Source of the DNA: a virus
DNA length: 64,000 nt
Strand: one strand, 5' to 3'
Virus record (IMG/VR): IMGVR_UViG_3300025289_000026
Coordinates: 1-64,000 of that record
Shown here: positions 50,605 to 59,180 of the stretch, one piece after another
Position numbering within the stretch: the first letter of the stretch is position 1
Layout of the letters: every line of letters starts with the position of its first letter
Notes under the pieces: generated by a model
The model's input: the letters and a program-made list of their open reading frames with translations, nothing else
What the model was told of the DNA's origin: nothing
The model's database searches: none
Made by a program: the position numbers and the translations under genes

Positions 50605-53600
50605 CTATTTCGCCGCAGACCACGTAGTTGCGTATTTCGCACTTACCTTCAGGGGCACCCGCCAATCGATGTGACTCATCGATGCCTCCATGTGGTTCAC
50701 AATGATGATCTTGGCTTCTTCGGCGTGCTGGTCCGGTACTTCTTCCACGACTTCGTCGTGAACCTGGAGCACGAGATCCGCCCCCATGGTCTTGAGCACT
50801 GGATCGTTCGTGATCGCGGGCATGTAGTAGCGCATCAGGTCTGCTGCGGAGTTGTGAGTGATGACCCCGTTGACCATAAATCGTCCAGTGTCGCTGTTGA
50901 CTACATCGAACATCTCGATGTATTCTTCAGTTTCTGTTACGCTACGGACAATCTCTACCCTGCCGAAGGCTTTGGACACGTTGTCATTCGCGAGTAGGCT
51001 CAGCGCCTTTGCATTCTTCGCAGGGTTCAGGAATCCGATCTGTTGTACAAATTTATGGAGATCGCGAGTGCGTAATCGTACGAGTGTTCTATCGACGTAG
51101 GTATGGACTCGACTTTCGATGCCAAACAACAACAGTGCTTGCTGTATCTCTTCGGCGTAAGTTCTGAATCTTCCGCCTTGCCCGAATGTAAGGGCGATAG
51201 TTTTGCCTGTCACGCCACCATCGCCATCAAACATTCCCCGTAAGAATCCACGCAACAATTCAGAATCTTTGAATATCTCCGCTGGAATGCCATTCTTAAG
51301 GTTTAGTTCGGTGGCTTGACGTGCCAGGACAGCGGAGTCCAGATTGAGTATGTGCATGGGTAATTTGTTGGGGCGCTGACGTGTACAGAGTCTATACCGT
51401 AGCCCTGCGGTGCTCAGGCAGTCCAGCATGTAGGGAAGGATACTGATCTCGTGCTCCGCTACCAGCCAGGTCAAGGCTTTATTTCGAACGATAGTTCCGT
51501 CTGAGGCCAATCTACCCAGCATGATCCCTAGAGCTAGAGGATTCTGTATGGCGCTGAGTGATATTCTTTTTGCGTTGCCGACACCATTCGGAGCTTTCCG
51601 GTGTGTCCTTAGTGTGGGTTTCGGAAGTTCTACATGACCATGAAACTTTACTGCATGGGCAAGTTTGATGCGCTCTATTGGTGCAAATTCTAGTGCGGTT
51701 CTAAAGCGTTCCGATCCAACTTCGTTAACCGTAAGGAATTTGTGCTCAGGGCTACAGATGATTCGATTACCAGATGCAAATTCAACGAGTATTTTCTTTT
51801 TCATACCGGAAGCGATCACCACCGCGCCGACAAAGGCGTTACCATCCCATATCCTTACCGATCTATTGACGAGCGACTTGATAGGAACGTAGCCGTGACC
51901 TTCGACCAATACCCTGGAGTTTCCCTCAACACAGCCCTGGATGATGGCGTTGAAGAGCTGGCGCTCCGCTTTGGAGGAAGCCCGTATGTTGTTGGACCAG
52001 ATCTCCGGCAGCCGTCGGCGCCTGTTCAGCAGCGTGAGGACAAACCCATTGGCCTTGCAGAAACCTGTGTGATACTTCTTGGCCTGGAGTATCCCAGGGA
52101 ATGTTTTGAAGAACAGGTCGATGATCGCTCTGGCTTCCTCAAGCGTAACCCCAAGGTTGGCGGCCAATCGTTTGTCCCCCATGCCGTACAGGATGCCGAA
52201 GAGCAATGTCTTGGCCGACTTGCGGCACGCCAACATCTTCTTTTGTGCGGACGTCAGGACACCACCCGACTCCTTGAGAACCTTGGCCTCGAGGATGTCC
52301 TCGTACTTGAGGTCAAACAGGCTCGCGGCCGTGTAGGCGTGGAGGTCGCGGCCCTCTAGCAACACCTTGATCAAATTCTCATCACCCGATATCTGGGCCG
52401 TGAGCAAGACCTCCAGTTGGCTGAAATCCGCCACCACGAGGGATCTGCCCTCCGGGGCCTTGAAGGCAATCCGGATATCGTACTGCTGGATGCGCTCGTC
52501 TTCCGATGGGTTCTCGACGTTCTGTAGATTTGGTGAGGCAGAACTGGTACGTCCGGTCCGAGTCCCGGTGACGCGAAACTGACAATGGACTCGTCCGTCA
52601 CTCTTGATATGGCTGGACAAGCCCTCGACATATGTGCTCAACAGCTTGCTGAGTTTCCGGTGCTCCAACAGGGGGGTAATGTCATCGGGGTAGTCTTCCT
52701 CCAGGATTTCGAGTGCCTCTTTTTTGTACGAGGCCTTCCGTATCCCGCTGGCCCCGCCATCCGTGTACTTGACGATCGGCATCCCGATGGTCTCGTGGAA
52801 CAACCGGTGTAGCTGGTCACTGGAGTTTAGGTTGATGACATGGCCTGCCCGCTGGGTGTAGAAGTTCTCAATCTCCTGAATCCTTGATTTCAAAGGAGCT
52901 TCGTACCGTTTGAGCGCATGGGCCTCGACGCAGGCGCCGTTGTGCTCCATCGTCCAGATGGACTTGACATACGGTTCCTCCATCTCGATGTAGTAGTCCC
53001 AAAGGGATTTGCCGTCTTGCCATACCTGCTCCTCAAGCCGACGCTTGAGTTCGTAAAAAAGCAGCAAGGTGGCGTAGGGATCGGTGGCCGCGTAGTCTAG
53101 GAATACTTCTCGTTTGGTCTCCATGGCCCACTCGGCCGGCGACAGGTTGATCCCCTTGGGCGGTTTCTTAAACAGGGTGCTGAATGGCTTCATCCCGTGG
53201 ATTAATCCGTAATCTCCGCAACATTCCTTGAGTCCATGACGACCGTACCGGTTCTCATCCACCAGGTGATCCATCACCAGGGTGTCGAACACCCGGGCAC
53301 GGAATCCCGGGCGAACCCTCCAGGTGCGCCAACAGATGTGGGCGTCGTAGGGGTAGTTGTGGGCAATGACGTCAACCCCAACGCAGTCGAGCATCGAGAC
53401 CAACGGGACCGCGACCACGGGGTTGGGTTCGAATACCAGGCGGGACCCTTGCGCAAGATCGAACAATTGGTCACCCCATTGGGGTCTCCAGGGTGTCTTG
53501 GGAACGCTCAAGGACACCAGGACGTTGCGGGCGACGTGGGGATCCTCACTCGTGGTTTCGGTATCGAACGCCACGATCCCCAGGTCGCGGATCACCTGGG

Positions 53601-53667
53601 ACAAGACCAAAGCCTCGGCCTCAGTCTTGATTTCGATGTATGGTAGAAGGGAGTGAAATTTTGGCAT
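50605..53667 (-). CDS. polA: DNA polymerase I (family A) precursor with intein
   Basis: A 1020 aa precursor. 3'-5' exonuclease motifs: FDTETTS (Asp35, Glu37), AHNYPYD (Asn104, Asp108), YAATD (Tyr192, Asp196). Polymerase motif A VVADFSQLEV (Asp414); motif B RKSAKTLLFGILYG (482-495, with Phe490 at the position of E. coli F762); motif C LQVHDEVVEE (970-972) near the end. Residues 579-939 are an intein inserted inside motif NAIIQG/SAAD, leaving a mature polymerase of about 659 aa without a 5'-3' nuclease domain, as usual for phage enzymes. Motif A has Leu where Arg is common. Confidence 0.93.
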   Translation of the reverse strand: MPKFHSLLPYIEIKTEAEALVLSQVIRDLGIVAFDTETTSEDPHVARNVLVSLSVPKTPWRPQWGDQLFDLAQGSRLVFEPNPVVAVPLVSMLDCVGVDVIAHNYPYDAHICWRTWRVRPGFRARVFDTLVMDHLVDENRYGRHGLKECCGDYGLIHGMKPFSTLFKKPPKGINLSPAEWAMETKREVFLDYAATDPYATLLLFYELKRRLEEQVWQDGKSLWDYYIEMEEPYVKSIWTMEHNGACVEAHALKRYEAPLKSRIQEIENFYTQRAGHVINLNSSDQLHRLFHETIGMPIVKYTDGGASGIRKASYKKEALEILEEDYPDDITPLLEHRKLSKLLSTYVEGLSSHIKSDGRVHCQFRVTGTRTGRTSSASPNLQNVENPSEDERIQQYDIRIAFKAPEGRSLVVADFSQLEVLLTAQISGDENLIKVLLEGRDLHAYTAASLFDLKYEDILEAKVLKESGGVLTSAQKKMLACRKSAKTLLFGILYGMGDKRLAANLGVTLEEARAIIDLFFKTFPGILQAKKYHTGFCKANGFVLTLLNRRRRLPEIWSNNIRASSKAERQLFNAIIQGCVEGNSRVLVEGHGYVPIKSLVNRSVRIWDGNAFVGAVVIASGMKKKILVEFASGNRIICSPEHKFLTVNEVGSERFRTALEFAPIERIKLAHAVKFHGHVELPKPTLRTHRKAPNGVGNAKRISLSAIQNPLALGIMLGRLASDGTIVRNKALTWLVAEHEISILPYMLDCLSTAGLRYRLCTRQRPNKLPMHILNLDSAVLARQATELNLKNGIPAEIFKDSELLRGFLRGMFDGDGGVTGKTIALTFGQGGRFRTYAEEIQQALLLFGIESRVHTYVDRTLVRLRTRDLHKFVQQIGFLNPAKNAKALSLLANDNVSKAFGRVEIVRSVTETEEYIEMFDVVNSDTGRFMVNGVITHNSAADLMRYYMPAITNDPVLKTMGADLVLQVHDEVVEEVPDQHAEEAKIIIVNHMEASMSHIDWRVPLKVSAKYATTWSAAK
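50851..51933 (-). other. Intein with LAGLIDADG homing endonuclease in DNA polymerase
   Basis: A 361 aa in-frame insertion. It begins with Cys579 (CVEGNSRVLVEGHGYVPI, block A), has a block B-like CSPEHKFLT with His642, two LAGLIDADG-type helices (IMLGRLASDG about 715-724; LRGMFDGDGG about 809-818) and ends MVNGVITHN with His938-Asn939 followed by Ser940. These are the residues needed for self-splicing. The codon use is visibly more A/T-rich than the flanking polymerase, consistent with a mobile origin. Confidence 0.9.
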
Positions 53668-54286
53668 GTGGCATCACCAGCCCATAGATGTTGATTCCAG
53701 CGCGATAAAAGACCCCCTTGGCCGCGACCGGCAGGCTACGCCACGAATGGGTTGGTTCTCGAAACGAATCCCTGACCCCTGAGTAAAGTTGTACCAGCTT
53801 GTTATCCAGCAGGTTTCGGTAATACCGTATCCCAACATGGACGACCTCGTTGTGACGATTGGTCGTTAGAAACACGATCCCTTCGGAGTTCTCCCCCATC
53901 TTGACAAGCGGGAGGCGTTCCTGAGGCCCGGCGTCGGCCTGGGCTTCCGCCAGCGCCACGATGTCGGACATGAAGAGACTTTTGTTGTAGATCAAGCTTT
54001 TGAACTTTTGGTCCACGTCGTACTTGGCCTTGGGGTCAAGCATTTCGGTGGACGGTAATTCGGCGTTCTGACGTGCGTACATCCCGATGGCCCTGAGTCG
54101 CATGGGTACCAGTAGTTTGGATGCTTCCCGAATCGCCATGACGGAATATAAGTCCGTCGCGACCACCAGGTCCTGGGAGGCCACGTAGGCCAGAAGCCCC
54201 CCAGGACCCAGGTTCCGGGCGTAATCCTCGATCAGCCCCCGTAGGGCCGAGCGTTCGGATTTGAGGTATTGGAACCTTGTAGCCAT
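53621..54286 (-). CDS. Hypothetical protein coupled to polymerase, 221 aa
   Basis: Helical soluble protein with a basic/aromatic C-terminal half; no motif recognised. It overlaps the polymerase start by 47 nt and the upstream gene by 55 nt, so its stoichiometry is probably tied to the polymerase. A replisome accessory role is inferred from place only. Confidence 0.7.
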   Translation of the reverse strand: MATRFQYLKSERSALRGLIEDYARNLGPGGLLAYVASQDLVVATDLYSVMAIREASKLLVPMRLRAIGMYARQNAELPSTEMLDPKAKYDVDQKFKSLIYNKSLFMSDIVALAEAQADAGPQERLPLVKMGENSEGIVFLTTNRHNEVVHVGIRYYRNLLDNKLVQLYSGVRDSFREPTHSWRSLPVAAKGVFYRAGINIYGLVMPHAKISLPSTIHRNQD

Positions 54287-55239
54287 TCTTTCGGTATCGC
54301 GAGTCCGATTTCTTCTGCCTGTTGCCCGATGGTCGGGCCTTTCGTGATGATGAGGTTGAGTCTCTCGAAGAAATGCTCCAAGTCTTCAAAATCAGGTTGT
54401 ACCACCTGGTAGCCCTTGGCCTCGGCATAGTCATAAGCTGACTTTTTTCGCGGCTGACCATCGCGGCCAATCGTGTTGGTCACGGTCTTGGAGACGTAGA
54501 TCACGATGTCGTACAGTGCCTTGGGATGCGGTTGGCCACACTTGGTGCAGCGGCGCACAACCTCGGGGTATCCTTCGATCTTGCACATCTGGCACACCGC
54601 AGGGTTGTACCGCACTTGTTCGAATTGCTCGACGTTCAACTGGGCAATCTGGTGGGTGTTGAACATCGGGGCCTTGCACTGCTGGCACGCCAGAGCTTCG
54701 ATCTGCATGAGGCCCCCGCAGCCTTTGCACTCGTTCTGTACATTGTTGTGAAGTTGCCGGATGTCCCGGTACTGGGCTCCGCTGCAGTACAGCACCTTGA
54801 GACCCCCGGGCACTACCATCTGGCGTTGCGCCGGGTCGACAATCGGGACATTCGCTGGAATCAAGGTTTTCTTGCCATTGGTTTCGATGTAGCGGCCGTG
54901 GTCAAACACCGGGATCACGATCTCGCTGGGGGCGGAGCGTTGCCCGCGGTCGGCCCGGAGCTGACTCGTGGCTTTGCCGTAGCACGTGAGGCAGCGGCCC
55001 GTGGTGCTCTCGAATCCGTCGGTACATATGACCGGGGGCATGGTCTCCTTCTTGCCCGTCTTCTCGCTCACCCGTTCGATCCAATGGCGCCGGACCTCAG
55101 GGAAGCCGTTAGGGAACAGATCTTCCGGGGGTTGGAGCACCTGGATGGGAAGTTGGGACCCATCCTGCAGGATGACGTTGGGCAGGAACGGCATCCTGCC
55201 GCTTGAGGTCGGTTTGGTCTTGGTGAAGGCGTCGTTCAT
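54232..55239 (-). CDS. Multi-zinc-ribbon protein, 335 aa
   Basis: Contains at least three Cys pairs: CLTC (about residue 83), CKGC with CQQC (about 171-190), and CQMC with CTKC (about 218-237). The N- and C-terminal ends lack Cys; the C-terminus is Asn/Pro-rich. It lies between primase and polymerase genes and may bind single-stranded DNA or act as a replication mediator; no classical SSB is recognised in this window. AAGGAGAA-type ribosome site. Confidence 0.7.
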   Translation of the reverse strand: MNDAFTKTKPTSSGRMPFLPNVILQDGSQLPIQVLQPPEDLFPNGFPEVRRHWIERVSEKTGKKETMPPVICTDGFESTTGRCLTCYGKATSQLRADRGQRSAPSEIVIPVFDHGRYIETNGKKTLIPANVPIVDPAQRQMVVPGGLKVLYCSGAQYRDIRQLHNNVQNECKGCGGLMQIEALACQQCKAPMFNTHQIAQLNVEQFEQVRYNPAVCQMCKIEGYPEVVRRCTKCGQPHPKALYDIVIYVSKTVTNTIGRDGQPRKKSAYDYAEAKGYQVVQPDFEDLEHFFERLNLIITKGPTIGQQAEEIGLAIPKEWLQGSNTSNPNARPYGG

Positions 55240-55278
55240 AGGTTCTCCTTGTAGTGGGTAGCTAAGTAGCCTGATGGT

Positions 55279-56139
55279 CTAGTTAGCTGGGTTAAACAGG
55301 TGTTTTATTTCTTCAGGTGACAGGTTATCCGGTTGGGCCCCTGGGTACTGGAGCACCGTCGCGGGTACCCCTTGGGCCAGGAGCGCTTGTTGAACGATTT
55401 TCCCAGAGGTTCTTCCGGAAACGTCGTTGTCAAACACCACGATAACACGGTCCGCCAGATTCTGCAAATGGGTGATTTGTGACGGCGTCACCTTGGTCCC
55501 CATGGTGGCGACGACGTTGTCGACCCCGTGCTGCTTGAGCCAAAGGCAGGCCTTGTACCCCTCGACCACATAAAGCAACGGGGTGCCCTTGGGCACCAGG
55601 TGGCCCCCGTAGAGCCATGACTTGTTTCGAGGTGCATAGTTGTGATCTACAGCACCCCGGAGCATCGTCCCGGTATAGACTTTATACCGCGGTTCCACCC
55701 CGTCGGCCGCTCGCCCGCTGATTGCCACGAGACGACCACCGGGTGCCCGGATTGGGAACGTGATGCGCTCGTACATCATGTCGTACCCGACTTCGAATTT
55801 CAGTAATGTGGCTTCGGAGAAACCTGTGTCCGCCAGGGCCACGGGGCAGTAGCGAAACAGCGCCAAGACCGATTCGTTCATCTGGTCGTTCGTTTCCCGG
55901 CGGATCGCGGGCATCAGGTTGACGCCGTCGAAATTATACCCAAGTAATTTCTTGAGGGATTCGAAATTTCCTGTGATCCCGCAGCTAAAGCACCGGTAGT
56001 GGCCACTGGCCAGATGGACTGAAAAACTTGGATGTGCCTCTTGTCCGCCCTTGTGGACAGGGCACGCGGCAATCGCATGGGTATCGCTGGTACGACGCAC
56101 CAGGTTGAGCCGGGCGTCGAGCTGGTCTAACAAATCCAT
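55279..56139 (-). CDS. DNA primase (DnaG-like, CHC2 zinc finger plus Toprim)
   Basis: A 286 aa protein with a zinc-binding N-terminus, CPVH (26-29) and YRCFSCG (48-54), i.e. Cys26/His29/Cys50/Cys53, followed by a Toprim domain with VVEGYKAC (about residue 196) and VVFDNDVSG (about 237-245). It makes RNA primers for replication. It is shorter than bacterial DnaG, without a helicase-binding C-terminal domain, typical of phage versions. Its start overlaps the helicase stop by 1 nt. Confidence 0.9.
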   Translation of the reverse strand: MDLLDQLDARLNLVRRTSDTHAIAACPVHKGGQEAHPSFSVHLASGHYRCFSCGITGNFESLKKLLGYNFDGVNLMPAIRRETNDQMNESVLALFRYCPVALADTGFSEATLLKFEVGYDMMYERITFPIRAPGGRLVAISGRAADGVEPRYKVYTGTMLRGAVDHNYAPRNKSWLYGGHLVPKGTPLLYVVEGYKACLWLKQHGVDNVVATMGTKVTPSQITHLQNLADRVIVVFDNDVSGRTSGKIVQQALLAQGVPATVLQYPGAQPDNLSPEEIKHLFNPAN

Positions 56140-57452
56140 TAGTCGTTGAACCGGTTGGTCTCCTTGGATTCTTCCTCATCCTCCCCAAGGTACTTGGACG
56201 GAAGTTTCCAGTCGGGTTGACCGTTGGGCAACATGATGGGGCCAAGGCCATGACAGCATTTGTTCCCAACGGAGAAGCCGTCCAGCGTGGTCTCGCGGGC
56301 CGCCTGGACTAAAAAAACCGTACGTTCGAGACGTTTGTCATTGTCGAGCCGGAGCATGAGGTCACAGTCCATCGCAAAGGCATCGGAGAACGCCGCGTCT
56401 CCCGTGACCCAGAGGCGTGCTCTCTCGCCCTTCCGATTCGCCTGGGTCGTGATGACACTCGGGAGCTTGAGCGCTTGGCAAAGGTGTTGCAGATCGTAAC
56501 TGATGTTCCGGATGGTCTTGGGGTCGGCGTCCCGTTTCTTGGTCTGCTGATCCACCATCTTGTAGAGCGAGTCCACCAACAGGATGTCGGGCTTATATTC
56601 GTCGATCTTGGCCATGAGGGACGAGACCGTTCGGCCTTCGATGTTATCAGTCAGCGACGTGATGATGATCTCCTGTTCATACGGAATCGTATTCCGAGAC
56701 GTTAAGTATTCGCGGAACCTTGCCTCGTCGGTTTCAAACAAGCTGCCGCCGAGCACCTGGCCGTAGTCCACATGACACTGGATCGCGGCCGTACGGTTGA
56801 GCAGTACCTCCTCGGCCATTTCGCACGACACCACCAGGGAGCGCTTGCCAGCCCGTTGGGCCGCACACGCGATTTCCAGGAGCCGGAACGTCTTGGTAGA
56901 TTTCATACGCCCATAGATCACGTTGAATGTCCCTGGCTGGATTCCGCCGGTTGCCTCGTTGAGCGGTGCCCAAGGCCAGGGAATTCCCCTCATCCTGCCG
57001 CCATGCTTGATGTCGAGGTACATTTGATAGAGCTTACCCGAGTGGCTCGACATAGTGATGTCTTTTGACATCATCATGCTGGAGCTGGCGGCCGAGGCCC
57101 CGCGGTGCAGTTCCGCGACGGCGTCGTCATACTGCTGCATCGCGATGTTGCTTTCCGCGTTGGCAATCGAGGCCCTGAGGGTAATTTCGACTCGCTCCTT
57201 ATGAACCCTGTCCACTAGCTCCGAGACATTCATGGTGGTCTCGGGGGTGTACATGAACGCGGGGACAAGCCGTGTGATGTCCTCGAGTGGCGGGACGTTG
57301 GTGTGACGTTGGAAATATGCCCCGATGAATCCCCAGACGGCTTTTTCGTCTGGCGTGTAGAACGATCGTTCCGTAACCCCAAGGCGCTTGGCCTCCAGGA
57401 AATTGGTCGAGCTTTCGATCGCTTTGGTCAAGAGCTTGACAGTACTGCTCAT
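56139..57452 (-). CDS. DnaB-like replicative helicase
   Basis: A 437 aa RecA-fold helicase: Walker A-like YGRMKSTKTF (180-189), Walker B ILLVDSLYKM (about 290-299), Gln-rich motif H3-like VITTQANRKGE and a C-terminal LDNDKRLER with an Arg finger candidate. The Walker A lacks the usual Gly before Lys (T instead), a form I recall from other phage DnaB relatives. The N-terminal about 130 residues are a helical domain. The start is the ATG with GAGGAAA, 4 nt overlap (ATGA) with the upstream gene. Confidence 0.88.
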   Translation of the reverse strand: MSSTVKLLTKAIESSTNFLEAKRLGVTERSFYTPDEKAVWGFIGAYFQRHTNVPPLEDITRLVPAFMYTPETTMNVSELVDRVHKERVEITLRASIANAESNIAMQQYDDAVAELHRGASAASSSMMMSKDITMSSHSGKLYQMYLDIKHGGRMRGIPWPWAPLNEATGGIQPGTFNVIYGRMKSTKTFRLLEIACAAQRAGKRSLVVSCEMAEEVLLNRTAAIQCHVDYGQVLGGSLFETDEARFREYLTSRNTIPYEQEIIITSLTDNIEGRTVSSLMAKIDEYKPDILLVDSLYKMVDQQTKKRDADPKTIRNISYDLQHLCQALKLPSVITTQANRKGERARLWVTGDAAFSDAFAMDCDLMLRLDNDKRLERTVFLVQAARETTLDGFSVGNKCCHGLGPIMLPNGQPDWKLPSKYLGEDEEESKETNRFND

Positions 57453-58036
57453 AGGATTTCCTCGAGTGTCTTGGTGGCGGCCAGCGCGGTCTTGAGGCTG
57501 ACTCCGCGGAGTTGTTGTAGTTGTAATAATGCTTCGAGTACCGGGAGATCCCCAAGATGCAGGATGTTGCCCCACAGGTTTTCGACTCGCTTGGTCAAGG
57601 GGAAGTTGAATGGCGACGCGAGCATCTCGGTGATGAACTCCATGTTGTCCGCCGGTACCCCGTGGGTCAGGGCCACGCGGGCCACGTCCTCGAGGTCTCC
57701 CTTGATGACCGAGGGGGCACCGAACGCTACCCCACGGTACACCACGAGTCCGGCGGAACTGAACTTGCCTGCGCTATAGTCATCCACGGCAAACCATGCC
57801 GTCATGGTCCCGGGGATCGACATCCCGACCTCAAGACCCCATTTTCTATGGGTTGAGCGCACCAGGGTGGCCATGTGGTAACTCGCGGCCTCCATGGCCA
57901 TGATGGAGGTTATGGCCGGCCGTCGCAGTTCTTCCAGGCGCTCACCCGAGGGATTCTCCAGGTAATCCCCGTGGTCGAGAAACCGGTACTCCGGTTTTTC
58001 AGGAAGGACGGTTCCCCAGAATGCTCGCCAGAACAT
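57449..58036 (-). CDS. Hypothetical protein, 195 aa
   Basis: Unrecognised soluble protein. The ATG at 58036 was chosen for GAGGAA 5 nt upstream; an upstream ATG would extend the overlap with the next gene. The C-terminal part (LGDLPVLEALLQLQQLRGVS) is helical. Coupled to the helicase by an ATGA overlap, so perhaps a helicase loader or partner; inference only. Confidence 0.65.
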   Translation of the reverse strand: MFWRAFWGTVLPEKPEYRFLDHGDYLENPSGERLEELRRPAITSIMAMEAASYHMATLVRSTHRKWGLEVGMSIPGTMTAWFAVDDYSAGKFSSAGLVVYRGVAFGAPSVIKGDLEDVARVALTHGVPADNMEFITEMLASPFNFPLTKRVENLWGNILHLGDLPVLEALLQLQQLRGVSLKTALAATKTLEEIL

Positions 58037-58334
58037 CTCGTTCCTCGTGGTTGTGCTCCAGGGCGTTGGCAATATCGTCCCGTAGGCAGTTAAAAAAATA
58101 GGCAAAGGCCTTGAGGGTCTCGCGGTCCATCACCATGTTGTTGTTTGCAGCCGTGGGGCTGTTGGATATCGTGCCCTTGGCCACCAGCTCCCCACGGCTC
58201 GACAGCATGGCGAACTCACAGCCGAGCAACAACTTGGATTCCTCATCCGCTGGCCCAGGGGTTATCCCGGGTTCCGGGGGGGAGATACGGAACTCCCCCC
58301 CGAGGATACGGATTTCTTTGATCTCGATCTTCAT
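57999..58334 (-). CDS. Hypothetical protein, 111 aa
   Basis: Begins MKIEIKEIRILGGEFRI with an N-terminal beta domain and a helical acidic C-terminus. Overlaps the downstream gene by 38 nt and shares ATGA with the upstream stop. Unknown; no motif. Confidence 0.65.
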   Translation of the reverse strand: MKIEIKEIRILGGEFRISPPEPGITPGPADEESKLLLGCEFAMLSSRGELVAKGTISNSPTAANNNMVMDRETLKAFAYFFNCLRDDIANALEHNHEERDVLASILGNRPS

Positions 58335-58771
58335 TTGTCCTCCTCTGGTTTTGTGATCTTGGCGGTGAAGCTCTTGGTCTTGATGGCCGTGAGGGCTTCG
58401 GACGGAAGGGCCTTGGCCTTCACCAAGGTCTCGAGCGTAGCGGTCAAGACGACAGGCTCCTTGGGTTCCACGAGGCCAGGGTATTGTTCGAGCGGGTTTG
58501 ACAACAGGGTCTTGAGGACTGCGGTATCCACGAAGCGGTTCGGCGTGAGCGAGAGACTGAAGCTCTTGCCCGTTACATCACGGAAGTCCTTGTTTGATTC
58601 GGCCTCTTGCTTGGACAATTCGACGAGTCGTTTCTCGATCGCGTCTTTGTTATCTACAAGCTTGGTGTACAACCTGATTTTGTCGCCGTGCTCTGTCATC
58701 AGGATCTCGATCGTGCTGTTGGATTGATCGAGGGCATCGCGTTGAATTTTGATTTTTTCAGGTAAGCGCAT
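58331..58771 (-). CDS. Hypothetical helical protein, 146 aa, first gene of main replication operon
   Basis: Coiled-coil-like N-terminal half (about residues 5-70, with DAIEKRLVELSKQEAESN), then a shorter helical C-terminal part rich in Lys. AAAGGAG precedes the ATG, and the promoter-like element at 58809-58837 lies about 40-65 nt upstream. Function unknown. Confidence 0.7.
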   Translation of the reverse strand: MRLPEKIKIQRDALDQSNSTIEILMTEHGDKIRLYTKLVDNKDAIEKRLVELSKQEAESNKDFRDVTGKSFSLSLTPNRFVDTAVLKTLLSNPLEQYPGLVEPKEPVVLTATLETLVKAKALPSEALTAIKTKSFTAKITKPEEDK

Positions 58772-58808
58772 GGTACTCCTTTGGGGTATGGGTTAAGTAG
58801 ATCGTCCT

Positions 58809-58837
58809 CTTATGAGCACCAGATCATGTATTTTCAC
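58809..58837 (-). promoter_or_regulatory. Minus-strand promoter, GTGAAA-N17-CATAAG variant
   Basis: GTGAAA (58837-58832), 17 nt, CATAAG (58814-58809) on the minus strand. The -10 half extends to GGTGCTCATAAGA, close to GGTGCGCATAAGA at 3165. It drives the operon from 58771 to 45435. It overlaps the end of the 58824-59180 gene. Confidence 0.6.
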
Positions 58838-59180
58838 TGGCCCAGCGGGTCAAACGATCGTAGGCGTATTGCTCATGTTCCTCGGCCGTGGCCTTGAGGA
58901 TACCGATGAGCCGGTCGAGTTGCTTTTTCTCATCGCCCGGGTGACACGGGGTCTTGGCAAACACCCGGATCCCCACCTTGCTGAACTCAAGGTTACGGGC
59001 ATTGTCCAGTTCGGCCGACACCCAGCCGATTTGGCTTGGATCGATACCCCGGAGATCCGGGGCCTCAACCTTCACCTCCACGGGGGTCATGACCGTGGCC
59101 CCGAGGTATCCTTGTTTTGTCGTGGTGGCGCCCCCGGTCCTCGCGCCCAACAGTGCGGAAAGTGCATCATTTCGATTCAT
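58824..59180 (-). CDS. Hypothetical protein, 118 aa
   Basis: The N-terminal half is beta-rich (ATVMTPVEVKVEAPDL), the C-terminal half helical and acidic. The ATG with AAGGAG was chosen over an upstream start that would overlap the glycosylase further. Could be a small DNA-binding or SSB-like protein, but no OB-fold signature is evident. Confidence 0.65.
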   Translation of the reverse strand: MNRNDALSALLGARTGGATTTKQGYLGATVMTPVEVKVEAPDLRGIDPSQIGWVSAELDNARNLEFSKVGIRVFAKTPCHPGDEKKQLDRLIGILKATAEEHEQYAYDRLTRWASENT

